From positions 1 to 64,000 of the forward strand of contig JAUCGF010000084.1 in the NCBI GenBank assembly GCA_030378005.1: 64,000 nt of DNA, given 5' to 3'. Below are positions 36,430 through 45,534 of the stretch, piece by piece. The notes beneath the pieces are model-generated. The model saw only the letters and a program-made list of their open reading frames with translations, did not search any database and was not told the origin of the DNA. This DNA comes from Desulfococcaceae bacterium HSG9. GTDB lineage: Bacteria > Desulfobacterota > Desulfobacteria > Desulfobacterales > JAUCGF01. Made by a program: the position numbers and the translations under genes. How positions within the stretch are numbered: the first letter of the stretch is position 1; each line of letters starts with the position of its first letter.

Positions 36430-36858
36430 GTATTTTATTCAAACATTATGGTTAAATGTAAATTTGGAATACGAAATCCGAGTGAAAAAGATCAGAATAA
36501 AAAAATCATAGAAGCGTATTGAATCCGTTGCCAAACACTATAATTTTATGATAAAAGAAATGTTCGTGGAGTTTACCTTTGCTGAACACATAGAATGAAG
36601 CTCGGAATATTTGATCCAACCGGAAATTCAATTCCCATCAATTGATTCGTCCCATCAATTGATTCGATTGATTCGATAAAGGCCGATGCTAAACTATCCG
36701 TTCCGCTGATAGTGGCATCTATAAATTATAACTCTTTGGTGAAAAAAACATGTCTTGGCTAAGATTACCGAAACAAAGCATAGGGCAGCGTTAATCAAAA
36801 AAACGGATATTACCAAAGACCATTTAAGTGATAATCAAAATTAAAGGAGGTTTTCGGG
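36430..36858. other. Spacer with tandem CCCATCAATTGATTCG repeat
   Basis: A 429-base AT-rich spacer with no gene that I can support. CCCATCAATTGATTCG occurs at 36634-36649 and 36651-36666, followed at once by a third partial ATTGATTCG. The promoter of the ParA-like gene should lie here. AAGGAGG at 36844-36850 is its ribosome binding site. Confidence 0.65.
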
Positions 36859-37641
36859 ATGGAATCTGAAAAAACCCGAATTATTGCCGTAGCCAATGAA
36901 AAAGGCGGGGTCGGAAAAACAGTAACAGTGTTAAATCTTGGAGCGGCGTTATATAGAGAGGGTAAAACCGTGTTAATCGTTGATATAGACCCTCAGAGGA
37001 ATGCAACAGAAGGAATGGGAATTGAGCCGGATGAAAAAATACTCACTTCTTATGATATTCTTGTCAATTCAGAAACGATTGATGCCAATGAAGCAATTAT
37101 TCACACGCAATGGGAAGGCCTTGATATAATACCTTCGGATGCCGAACTCGTAGGCGCGGATATTGAACTTTATGATCAGGACGGCAGAGAAGAAAAACTA
37201 CAAGAAGGGCTAAAAGAACTGACCGGTAAATATGATTTTATCCTTATTGACACACCGCCAAGCCTATCGCTTCTGACTGTCAATGTGTTTGCGTATGCTG
37301 ACGAAGTGTTGATTCCATGCCAGACTCATCCTTATTCATTTAACGCCTTGGCGGAATTGTTTGATACCATTGATATGATCGAAGAAGAAATCAATCCTGG
37401 CATCAGGATAACCGGTATTATCGCAACATTTTTCAATAATCGTACGAAAGTCAGTCGGAATGTTATGGAAAAAATACAGGCCGATGAAAAATATAAAGAC
37501 CTGCTTTTTAAAACCAAAATCAGAATCAACACAACTATCGCTGATAGTGCCGAGGCCGGTATGCCGGTTGTGTTCTATAAACCCGGAAGTTACGGCGCCA
37601 AAGATTATAACGATCTCGCGGAAGAGCTTCTGCAACGATAA
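36859..37641 (+). CDS. Orphan ParA-family ATPase
   Basis: A 260-residue ParA/Soj-type ATPase. The deviant Walker A is ANEKGGVGKTVTVLN with its signature first Lys. Motif A' is VLIVDIDPQRNATEG and Walker B is FILIDTPPSLSLLT. It has no N-terminal DNA-binding extension and no ParB partner beside it, so it may position protein cargo or a pilus/flagellar complex rather than DNA. The next gene is dtd, 50 bases downstream. It differs from the second ParA-like gene at 50169, which is linked to polysaccharide genes. Confidence 0.88.
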   Translation: MESEKTRIIAVANEKGGVGKTVTVLNLGAALYREGKTVLIVDIDPQRNATEGMGIEPDEKILTSYDILVNSETIDANEAIIHTQWEGLDIIPSDAELVGADIELYDQDGREEKLQEGLKELTGKYDFILIDTPPSLSLLTVNVFAYADEVLIPCQTHPYSFNALAELFDTIDMIEEEINPGIRITGIIATFFNNRTKVSRNVMEKIQADEKYKDLLFKTKIRINTTIADSAEAGMPVVFYKPGSYGAKDYNDLAEELLQR

Positions 37642-37691
37642 ATTCCTGACGAATCAGATTAAGCCTAAATCGGAATACTAAGTAATGGATT

Positions 37692-38123
37692 ATGCGCGCA
37701 GTCATCCAAAGAGTTATTAAAAGCAGTGTTACAATAAACGCCCAAGTGGTCGGTGAAATCGGCTGTGGACTTTTAGTGCTTCTCGGTATCGCCAATGGTG
37801 ATTCTGAGCAGGATGGAACATACTTGGCAGATAAAATTTGCAATCTGCGAATTTTTGAAGATAATGAAGGTAAAATGAACCGGTCTGTTGTTGACACAGG
37901 CGGTGCTATACTCGTTGTTTCACAGTTCACATTATTAGGGGACTGTCGCAAGGGCCGAAGACCTTCTTACACTGATGCCGCCTCACCGGAACGTGCAAAA
38001 GTGCTTTACGAGCATTTTGTCAGTCTGATTTATGACAAAGGCGTCACTGTTAAAACCGGTCGTTTTGGTGCTATGATGCAAGTGTGTTTGGTCAATGACG
38101 GTCCGGTAACGCTGATTATCTAA
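37692..38123 (+). CDS. dtd: D-aminoacyl-tRNA deacylase
   Basis: A 143-residue DTD protein that removes D-amino acids (and glycine) wrongly attached to tRNA. It has [20 protein letters not shown], the catalytic [20 protein letters not shown] stretch, and the C-terminal cross-subunit motif [13 protein letters not shown], close to the usual GP motif pattern. Length is standard. It follows the orphan ParA gene closely and probably shares its transcript. Confidence 0.96.
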   Translation: MRAVIQRVIKSSVTINAQVVGEIGCGLLVLLGIANGDSEQDGTYLADKICNLRIFEDNEGKMNRSVVDTGGAILVVSQFTLLGDCRKGRRPSYTDAASPERAKVLYEHFVSLIYDKGVTVKTGRFGAMMQVCLVNDGPVTLII

Positions 38124-38246
38124 AGACAACATGAACAAATTTTAAGTGTTAAGTTTTCATTAACCCATCGAATTATGACTGATGAGGTAATAACTTGAAA
38201 TTTAACACTTTAAACTACATCGGAGATTGATAGCAAAGGGGGTAAA

Positions 38247-40475
38247 ATGGCAAAAATAGATAAAATTCAAGTAACAAGCGGTGTTTATCTGGTAGTTGTC
38301 CCGGAGGCAGATATATCTGTTTTATGCGCCTGCCCGGCAGATAGTGTTAAACACCTGATGAAACGTGGCTTAATTATAACCAAAGAAAAGGACGGCGTAC
38401 CTTTTGAAACGGGCCCTAATGTTGTCCTTTTATCCGATGTATTATTACAGAACGGAACTTTTGCTAATCTAGCTGAATTTCCGGTATTACAAATGCTCTA
38501 TAAGCAGGGTATGATAATCCCGAACCATCCCAATAATACCGGTATAAAGCCTATGCTTATCGGCCTTGATGAGCAGGTCGAAGCACAGATGAAATATATC
38601 TATCGAGGCAATTATGGCCTTATATCGGAAGAAGAGATTACAAACGCCGGTATTGATCAGGATCGTGCTCATGAAATGATGCGTCTTAAATTGAAATTTG
38701 CTTTTGGTAAAATTCACGGACCGGAGGAACTGTTAGATACACGGATTATAGAAAACGAAGCCGTTGAGATCAGAAATGGTGTTTTTGTCCGCCGTATCAA
38801 GCTGAATGTGTTTGAATTCGAGTATAAAGGTGAAAAAGTAAAGGTCGATTTGAATTTGGCGTCCCATGAAACTTACGGATCCGCTTACCCTTTAAATTTT
38901 CATCGTATCAAACGTGAATATTTTGCTATAATTCATTCCGGTGAAGGAGACGGATGGAACGTAAATCATCCTTGCATGTCAAGCATCCTGATGTTTCAGG
39001 GGAAAATTTATCTGATTGATGCAGGCCCTAATGTTCTCTACAGCCTCGGCGCATTAGGAATCGGTGTTAATGAAATTGAAGGTATATTCCACACCCACGC
39101 ACATGATGACCATTTTGCAGGTTTCACTACCTTAATGCGTGCTGACCACCGAATTAAATACTTTGCCACCAAACTGGTTCGAAAATCAGTGACTCATAAA
39201 CTGGCAGCGTTGATGTCTATTGATGAAAAAAACTTGTTTGACTATTTTGAAGTTAAAGATCTTGACTTTGATAAATGGAACGATATAGAAGGCCTGGAAG
39301 TCAAGCCGGTGTTTTCTCCCCATCCTGTGGAAACCAGTATCTTTTTCTTCCGTACTTTGTGGGAAGATGGCTTTCGATATTATGCCCATTTCGCCGATAT
39401 TGTCGCCTTAAATATCTTAGAGGGCATGATTACAGATGACGATACTGAAAACGGAATTTCACGCACATTTTATGATCGTATTAAAAGAGAATATTTAAGA
39501 AGGGTTCAGATAAAGAAAATTGATGTGGGGGGAGGCATGATTCATGGCGATGCCAATGATTTCAAAAATGATTCCTCGGACAAAATTATCCTCTCACACA
39601 CCTCTGATGAACTGAGCAACGAGCAAAAAGAAATCGGTTCAGGCGCTCCTTTCGGCATGGTGGATATCTTAATTCCCACGACTCATAATTATGCGCAATC
39701 AATCGCATTTCAATTCTTAAAAGCCTATTTTCCTTCCGCACCTGAGTATCAACTGAGAATTTTATCTAATAATGAGTTGGTTGAATTCAACCCGGAGTCA
39801 ATTTTACTGCGAGGAGGTGATATTCATGATGATGTTTATCTGGTCATCACCGGAAATATCGAACTGATTCAAACGGACTTGGGAGTTCATAATATTCTAT
39901 CTGCGGGTGCCCTTATCGGTGAAATATCCGGTTTGGAACAGGTACCATCAATTGGCACCTACCGTGCTACTAATTTTGTTCAAGCTTTGCGTCTTCCTGG
40001 CAATCTCTATTTTAATTTTGTCAAACGCAACAGGCTCTATACGGATATCAAACAATTACAGGATAACCGTGAATTTTTGCAAAAAACATGGCTATTTGGG
40101 GAAGTTGTATCCTACCCTACGCAATATCGGTTAGCCCAGGCCATGAATTTTCACCAATACCCTTCGGGTTGGGTTTTTCCGAAGGAGGTTCTGCCCGGAA
40201 TAGCTTTGATTAAAAACGGAAAACTGGAGCGTTATATTGATGATGAAGTGTTTGAGATATTAACAGCCGGACATTTTTTCGGCGAAGAATCAGTTATGTT
40301 TCAAAGAGCCAGCTTATTTCAAGTGCGGGTAGTGGAGCCGACCGAAATTTATCAAATACCAGGTGCTATGTTATTAGATATACCCGTAGTACGCTGGAAA
40401 CTGTTTGAAATTTATCAAAGAAGAATGGAAATTGATATTAAATCGGGGGATGATTCAATCCTGTTGCGTCCATGA
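38247..40475 (+). CDS. Metallo-beta-lactamase fold protein with two cyclic-nucleotide-binding domains
   Basis: A 742-residue soluble protein. An N-terminal region of about 200 residues has no family that I recognise. A metallo-beta-lactamase domain follows, with the metal site FHTHAHDDHFAGF at about 281-293 and further ligands in YAHFAD and ILSHTS. Two cNMP-binding domains end the protein (about 510-620, with GALIGEISGLE; and 640-725, with AGHFFGEESVMF). The combination resembles Bd1971-type cAMP/cGMP phosphodiesterases, in which cyclic nucleotide binding regulates hydrolysis of cyclic nucleotides. AAAGGGGG precedes the ATG. Phosphodiesterase activity is inferred from architecture. No cyclase lies nearby. 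Confidence 0.85.
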   Translation: MAKIDKIQVTSGVYLVVVPEADISVLCACPADSVKHLMKRGLIITKEKDGVPFETGPNVVLLSDVLLQNGTFANLAEFPVLQMLYKQGMIIPNHPNNTGIKPMLIGLDEQVEAQMKYIYRGNYGLISEEEITNAGIDQDRAHEMMRLKLKFAFGKIHGPEELLDTRIIENEAVEIRNGVFVRRIKLNVFEFEYKGEKVKVDLNLASHETYGSAYPLNFHRIKREYFAIIHSGEGDGWNVNHPCMSSILMFQGKIYLIDAGPNVLYSLGALGIGVNEIEGIFHTHAHDDHFAGFTTLMRADHRIKYFATKLVRKSVTHKLAALMSIDEKNLFDYFEVKDLDFDKWNDIEGLEVKPVFSPHPVETSIFFFRTLWEDGFRYYAHFADIVALNILEGMITDDDTENGISRTFYDRIKREYLRRVQIKKIDVGGGMIHGDANDFKNDSSDKIILSHTSDELSNEQKEIGSGAPFGMVDILIPTTHNYAQSIAFQFLKAYFPSAPEYQLRILSNNELVEFNPESILLRGGDIHDDVYLVITGNIELIQTDLGVHNILSAGALIGEISGLEQVPSIGTYRATNFVQALRLPGNLYFNFVKRNRLYTDIKQLQDNREFLQKTWLFGEVVSYPTQYRLAQAMNFHQYPSGWVFPKEVLPGIALIKNGKLERYIDDEVFEILTAGHFFGEESVMFQRASLFQVRVVEPTEIYQIPGAMLLDIPVVRWKLFEIYQRRMEIDIKSGDDSILLRP

Positions 40476-40500
40476 AAAGCGGTACCAAAGGCAAGCTAAT

Positions 40501-40716
40501 TTAACGCTTTGCTTTTTGGGTCAAAGCCAGATAAAAATAAACAAATGCGGATAGCGGCCAGACGACCAGCAAAAGAGATATAAATGGAAGACTCTGTTTA
40601 ATTGACCATGAATCTCCGGAGTGCCTTGATTTTTTTACTGAAGAGTAACAATAAGCGGTAGAACTTATTGCCCATCCTAAGAGCCAAACCTGTAGTATCA
40701 CCTTTATGATATTCAT
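40501..40716 (-). CDS. Small two-helix membrane protein
   Basis: A 71-residue protein with two hydrophobic segments (IIKVILQVWLLGWAISSTAY and LPFISLLLVVWPLSAFVYFY) and a basic tail (TQKAKR). It is convergent with the cyclic-nucleotide-binding protein gene. No family is recognised, and the ribosome binding site is weak (GGATATT). It is real on membrane topology only. Confidence 0.5.
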   Translation of the reverse strand: MNIIKVILQVWLLGWAISSTAYCYSSVKKSRHSGDSWSIKQSLPFISLLLVVWPLSAFVYFYLALTQKAKR

Positions 40717-40799
40717 AAAAAATAATATCCTTATACTTTAATTTCGCATTGATGAGTAAACTTGACCACACGTTTCTCAGTATATACTTGGAAAGGTCA

Positions 40800-40937
40800 T
40801 AATTGGTGATTTTGAAATATGGCTAATACTTGTGATTTAAGGCATTGGTGAATTCTAAAATCACCAATTATAGCCTTCGCGAGTATAACTCTCGCCGGGT
40901 TTGAAACCCGGCGGTATTAAGCAGTAGGTTGCAACCT
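40800..40937. repeat. Cluster of inverted repeats in a 272-base spacer
   Basis: TAATTGGTGATTTT (40800-40813) pairs perfectly with 40857-40870. CGCCGGGTTT (40893-40902) pairs with AAACCCGGCG (40904-40913) around one base. AGGTTGCAACCT lies at 40925-40936. Three nested or adjacent palindromes in one spacer suggest a compound intergenic repeat. The GC-rich one could also terminate transcription of the metallophosphoesterase gene. Confidence 0.75.
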
Positions 40938-40988
40938 TACCGAGAGCAGCGCGGAAAATACCCGAAAATTTGCCAAATATTTATCTGA

Positions 40989-41903
40989 TCAGGTTAGGTG
41001 AAAACTGGTGATTTCCGGAGATGCTCTCAGACGAAGGGGAAACACCAGCGTTCCGATGCCGCGGTTGACATAAGTATAGCCATAGTCCTCTTTGACCAGT
41101 CCGGCCATATATCGGCTAGGATTGCTGATAGGCATAAGATAGTCGGTTAGAAATGGAATCCTGACCTGGCCGCCATGGGTATGCCCGCAAAGCGTTAAAT
41201 CTATTTGCATCTTTTTACGAATTTCGGTAGTAATATCAGGATTGTGAGACAGAAGGATTTTGAATGCGTTTTCAGGTACATTGGCTAAGGTTTTAGGTAA
41301 ATCATACGAAAACCAAAGATCATCTGTACCTGCGATGTATATCAGCTCATCATCATGCGTAAGTGTCAGCGACTCGTTACGTAATACTTTAAAACCGATT
41401 CTATCTAATTCGTATGTTAATTTACGAGTATTCTCACTTCCATCACCCTGATCATGATTGCCTAACACAGCCAATTTAACAGCCCCATCATGTAATCGAC
41501 TCAACACATCAATCACCATGGAAAGATAAGTGTCATTATCGTCTGGCAGCCAATGTTTGAGGAAAGAATTGATCGAACCGGTTAATATGTCTCCTGTGAT
41601 GACAACGATATCTTTTGCCATTGCGTTTATTTGGTCAACAACCCGGTTTAAATAGGCTCGGTTAACCCAAAAGCTGGCATGCAGATCAGAGATTTGAACT
41701 ATTCTTAACCCATGAAAAGAAGACGGCAGAGATGAAAAGCGTAAACGAATCGTCTCGATTTTTACATTGTCACGAAGGTCATACCATGAACAAATCAACA
41801 GTAAAAGCATTGCTCGCAAACCATACCTTATAAACGCTCTTCTTGTCAGTGGCCTGCCTGACAATTTTTTCGAGGGATGCTTGTGTTTTTGCTTACTATT
41901 CAA
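40989..41903 (-). CDS. Membrane-anchored metallophosphoesterase, YaeI-like
   Basis: A 304-residue calcineurin-fold phosphoesterase. The N-terminus has a twin-arginine-like RRAFIRYGLRAMLLLLIC segment that anchors or exports it. The metal-binding motifs are ISDLHASFW, VITGDILTG, VLGNHDQGDG and CGHTHGGQVRIP, all complete. YaeI-type enzymes act on phosphodiesters at the membrane, but some relatives (LpxG) perform the lipid A pyrophosphatase step; LpxI already covers that here. The start is a TTG; no ATG precedes the RR motif. A hairpin cluster follows its stop. Confidence 0.87.
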   Translation of the reverse strand: MNSKQKHKHPSKKLSGRPLTRRAFIRYGLRAMLLLLICSWYDLRDNVKIETIRLRFSSLPSSFHGLRIVQISDLHASFWVNRAYLNRVVDQINAMAKDIVVITGDILTGSINSFLKHWLPDDNDTYLSMVIDVLSRLHDGAVKLAVLGNHDQGDGSENTRKLTYELDRIGFKVLRNESLTLTHDDELIYIAGTDDLWFSYDLPKTLANVPENAFKILLSHNPDITTEIRKKMQIDLTLCGHTHGGQVRIPFLTDYLMPISNPSRYMAGLVKEDYGYTYVNRGIGTLVFPLRLRASPEITSFHLT

Positions 41904-41954
41904 TTTTTTAAAATGAATTTTGGTATCCTTCGTTTACCAGTTAACACTTTTCGG

Positions 41955-41985
41955 AGGAGTGTTAAACTGTAAGTTCAGCACTCCT
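41955..41985. repeat. Dispersed palindrome between phosphoesterase and histone-like genes
   Basis: AGGAGTGTTAAACT (41955-41968) and AGTTCAGCACTCCT (41972-41985) pair with two mismatches that would be G-U pairs in RNA. This is a fourth member of the GGAGTG-AAACT palindrome family. Confidence 0.7.
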
Positions 41986-42013
41986 TCAAGTTGTATTAAC
42001 CGGAATTGAGAAT

Positions 42014-42529
42014 TTAACCTTCGACGATACTATAGATTCCGCGGTCAATTTTTTTAATTCTGTTCGCTCTTGAAGCTCGGTGAACAATATTTGATATTTT
42101 CTTACTATTGAACTGTGTTTTCCTTCTGAGTTCAGCGATATTTACGCCACGTTTAGCTCTTTTAATAATAGCCACAACTTTGTCGGTATCGGTCTGTGGA
42201 CGTTTAGAGCGAGGTACAGCTTTACGTTTTACAGAAGCCTTTTTTTTGGGCCGCACTTTTTTGGAAGGTGCAGATTTTGTCTCTTCCGGCTCGACCTGAT
42301 CCGCTTGAGCAACTTTGCGTTTCGCAGAAGCCTTTTTGGGTGGAGCAGATTTTGTTTCTTTCGGCTTAATTTGATCGGTTTGTTCAGGCTGTTTCTCAAT
42401 GGCTTGTTTATCCGTTGTGTTTTTTTTATCATCGGGGTTATCAAGTGCTTTAACAAGTACTTCAACATTCTCAGCCAGTGAGTTCAGCGCAGCGCTAACT
42501 GCTTGTAATTCTGTTTTTAAACTTTGCAT
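42014..42529 (-). CDS. Histone-H1-like Lys/Ala/Pro-rich protein with C-terminal winged helix
   Basis: A 171-residue basic protein in three parts: a short helical N-terminus (LKTELQAVSAALNSLAENVE), a linker of Lys/Pro/Ala-rich repeats (units QADQVEPEETKSAPSKK and DQIKPKETKSAPPKK), and a C-terminal helix-turn-helix-like domain (AIIKRAKRGVNIAELRRKTQ, ending in RIKKIDRGIYSI). This layout is that of histone-H1-like or nucleoid-associated proteins. Non-specific DNA binding is inferred. AGGAGG before the ATG predicts strong translation, as expected for an abundant DNA-coating protein. Confidence 0.8.
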   Translation of the reverse strand: MQSLKTELQAVSAALNSLAENVEVLVKALDNPDDKKNTTDKQAIEKQPEQTDQIKPKETKSAPPKKASAKRKVAQADQVEPEETKSAPSKKVRPKKKASVKRKAVPRSKRPQTDTDKVVAIIKRAKRGVNIAELRRKTQFNSKKISNIVHRASRANRIKKIDRGIYSIVEG

Positions 42530-43221
42530 CTTACTTACCTCCTAAATTTAATTATTAGTTATCAAAATTGTTTATGTGGCTTTTAAATTATGTTTTTTCA
42601 CTCAAATTTAAATTTTATAGGTACTTAATGGTATTTCTCACAATATAATACAACTTGGCGTAAGTATTCCGCAACCCCAAATCTGATTGTTACCTAAATT
42701 AATCCCTAAAAACAAGTCTTTATGAAGCAAACAATATAAGCCAACTTATGACGATATGCACTGATGAATTTTTTTCTTAATCCAAATGATCAATTAATAA
42801 TAGTATTAATCCTTTTTGTCAAGGAGTTATGAGATAATTTTTCTAATTATGAGTAAATACTTGGCATACATTTTCAGAGATCAAATGCTTCGAGCAATCA
42901 AATTTTTTCAAAAAACATGATTGCTAAAATACCGGAAAATTTTTATTCAAGCAGTTATATCTGAGTTTTAGGCAACCAAATATTGAAGCATTGACAATTA
43001 TTCTCATGTATGGAATATACTTATAATTAATGGATTTCAATTTTCAGGCTGCTTAATTTAGCTACTGCTATCGAAAGGGCGAATTCCCCCTACTTCTCAT
43101 AAGCAGACCTACCTGAAAGATTGGATTGCAAATTGCTAATAAATGGTTTTAAAAATATCAATGATTCGGTAATTTTTTCTGATTCAACGTGTTAAAAATT
43201 ATAACTTAGGGAGAATCAGCA
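42530..43221. other. Long AT-rich spacer before the polysaccharide export genes
   Basis: A 692-base AT-rich spacer between divergent genes, with no supported gene. A possible promoter facing the export genes is TTGACA at 42991-42996 with TATACT at 43016-43021, but the 19-base gap is long and the match is weak. The spacer is large enough to hold regulatory sites for capsule expression. Confidence 0.55.
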
Positions 43222-45507
43222 ATGAATAATTTTTCATTAGGGATAATAGGGTGTATGCTCTTGATCCTTTTAGGATTATCCCCTTCCACTGAAGCGTTAA
43301 ACAAATCTGACCTCAAAAACGTATCCGTTAGTGCAAGGACAAGGAATTTACATAAAGCCCATTTTAACAAGACGACCGTTAGCCAGAAACATAAGAACAA
43401 CCTAAAGCCTTATTCTTTTGATTATAATAAAACCAATACCGGATCAAAAATGGAAAAAATTGCGACTGTCCATACGCTTGAAATTATTGAAACTGATGAT
43501 ACTGACAATGCGGGGCAAGCCAATAAAATCAATCCATCAGCCGCACCGGTCTCACATCCAAAAAAAACGGATACTTTTAAACGAAATATGCCAACTGATA
43601 ATGTAATATCAGAACAAATTGACACTATAGGCAACAACGAAAATATTCCGGTTACGGCCGGTGACATGCTGGATATTTTAATACCGGGGCATGAGAAAAT
43701 CAGCCGAATTTATGATGTTGATCCAGATGGTTTTATTTATGTTCTTAACAAAATACCGGCAGCAGGTTTATATCCGTCAGATGTAGGTAAATTACTGACC
43801 AAAAAGCTTAAAAATTATTTGGCTAAAGGAGATATGATTTTTGTTCGTATTGCACAATACAAACGATATATTCTCATACAAGGCGGGGTGCTCTATCCCG
43901 GTTGGTATCGTATGCCGGCAATCAGTAACTTCGATGCTCTTCTGTCTGCTGCCGGAGGTGTGTTAAAGGGTGTCGATTTGACTGAAATCAAACTGATTCG
44001 GCAGATGGAGGATAGCTACCAGAACAATGAAGGTGAAATTGTTTTGGAACCAAATGATATTTTAGATGTGCCGATGCCTTCTGATTATAAGCAGCCGGTT
44101 GACAGTGGCGATCTCCTTTTTGTTACACTGCCACAAGAAAAGGAGCAAGCCAAAGATAAGGTTCTGATCTCTTATGATACGCAACAAGGTCAAAACCGTA
44201 TTGAAGTCAATCGACAAGGTTTTATTTCCAGCCCCCGCTTTAATCTTATTCAGGTCAATATGAACACTACAAAAGATATCGAAAATAAGATTGCCGCTCG
44301 ACTCCCTAAATATCTGAAGGCTGCTTCGGGCGTTTCAAATGTGAAAGTTAATATTATTGAAAAAAGACACTTTGTTAAGGTGGTGGGCAATGTGAATCAA
44401 CCCGGATGGTATCGTGCGCCGGAGACGGCTAACGTTCAGGAAGTCCTGAATTTGGCTGGCGGATCAGGTGCGGGCGCCATAATGAGCAATATCACTATCC
44501 GAAGAAAAAATAGTGAACTGAAAGTGAAAATAAACCTGTATTTATATAAAATTACCGGTGATATCAGGTTGCTGCCCCCATTACATTCCAATGACACCCT
44601 TTTTGTTCCGATTGCGCCTTCGTTTGGCAATATTCAAGGCGAACCCATGCAAATTCTTCCCAAGGAGACACAAGCGGAACCTCGTAAAACCGTCCGTATT
44701 TTTGGTGCTGTGAATACGCCCGGCGTTTTTGAACCTCGCAATGATGAAGATATTTTAAGTTTGCTCACATTGGCCGGGGGGAAAAGTCAAAATGCCGATT
44801 TAAGTAATATTAAAATCATTAGAGATAACAAAGCAACCGAGATTAATCTGAATCAATTGTTGGCTAATTTTGGAAAGAAAGGACCTCCTCAATTACCGGA
44901 AATTCTTCCAGGCGATTTCGTATATGTACGTCCTTTGCAAACGGTTGACGCTGTTGGCCAGGATGCTGCTCCGGTGGTCCGTATTTTTGGCGCTGTCACC
45001 CGCGCCGGCATTTACGAACCCAAAGAAAATCTCAATCTTATGGATTTACTGATGATGGCTCACTGGGGTTCTAATAGTGCCGATTTGAGCAACATTAATA
45101 TTATCAGAGGCGGTAGTAAAAAAATTGAGACTTTTGATCTAAATCGCTGGTTGGAGGCCAAGAAAAAAAACAAGGCTCCGCCTGCATTACCATTAATAAA
45201 TGCCGGTGATACGGTTTATGTGAATTTTGGAAGCAGCCTCGGTGAATTCAGCAACAATATCATTTACATTACGGGTGAAGTCAACAGTCCCGGTGCTTTT
45301 CCGTTGACTCCGGATCTGACTGTTATTCAGGCAGTTACGTTAGCCGGCGGACTTGGTGAATGGGCGGATGCCGATGAAATCACAATCATCCGCATGGAAA
45401 ATGGACGGCAACGCAATATTCGCTATAACTATGAAGCGGCTGTTAATGGTCGATCATTCAATGCTAATTTTAAATTAAGGCCTAATGATACAATCGTGGT
45501 ACCATAA
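43222..45507 (+). CDS. Polysaccharide export protein with five SLBB domains
   Basis: A 761-residue secreted protein of the Wza/poly-export class, much longer than Wza (about 380). It has a signal peptide (MNNFSLGIIGCMLLILLGLS), a Poly_export domain (VTAGDMLDILIPGHEKISRI, about 145-220) and five SLBB domains, each with a GxVxxPGxY-like start: QGGVLYPGWYRM, VGNVNQPGWYRA, FGAVNTPGVFEP, FGAVTRAGIYEP, TGEVNSPGAFPL. A second export-like strand block occurs near residues 295-375. It should form a periplasmic or outer-membrane conduit for capsule or exopolysaccharide. There is no lipobox, so it is not a typical Wza lipoprotein. Confidence 0.9.
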   Translation: MNNFSLGIIGCMLLILLGLSPSTEALNKSDLKNVSVSARTRNLHKAHFNKTTVSQKHKNNLKPYSFDYNKTNTGSKMEKIATVHTLEIIETDDTDNAGQANKINPSAAPVSHPKKTDTFKRNMPTDNVISEQIDTIGNNENIPVTAGDMLDILIPGHEKISRIYDVDPDGFIYVLNKIPAAGLYPSDVGKLLTKKLKNYLAKGDMIFVRIAQYKRYILIQGGVLYPGWYRMPAISNFDALLSAAGGVLKGVDLTEIKLIRQMEDSYQNNEGEIVLEPNDILDVPMPSDYKQPVDSGDLLFVTLPQEKEQAKDKVLISYDTQQGQNRIEVNRQGFISSPRFNLIQVNMNTTKDIENKIAARLPKYLKAASGVSNVKVNIIEKRHFVKVVGNVNQPGWYRAPETANVQEVLNLAGGSGAGAIMSNITIRRKNSELKVKINLYLYKITGDIRLLPPLHSNDTLFVPIAPSFGNIQGEPMQILPKETQAEPRKTVRIFGAVNTPGVFEPRNDEDILSLLTLAGGKSQNADLSNIKIIRDNKATEINLNQLLANFGKKGPPQLPEILPGDFVYVRPLQTVDAVGQDAAPVVRIFGAVTRAGIYEPKENLNLMDLLMMAHWGSNSADLSNINIIRGGSKKIETFDLNRWLEAKKKNKAPPALPLINAGDTVYVNFGSSLGEFSNNIIYITGEVNSPGAFPLTPDLTVIQAVTLAGGLGEWADADEITIIRMENGRQRNIRYNYEAAVNGRSFNANFKLRPNDTIVVP

Positions 45508-45534
45508 TAAATTTCAAGTTTAGAGGTTCAAGTT

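Noticed and set aside
40800-40937. CRISPR array
   Set aside because: The repeats here and in other spacers are palindromes or two-copy tandems without regular unique spacers, and no cas gene is present.
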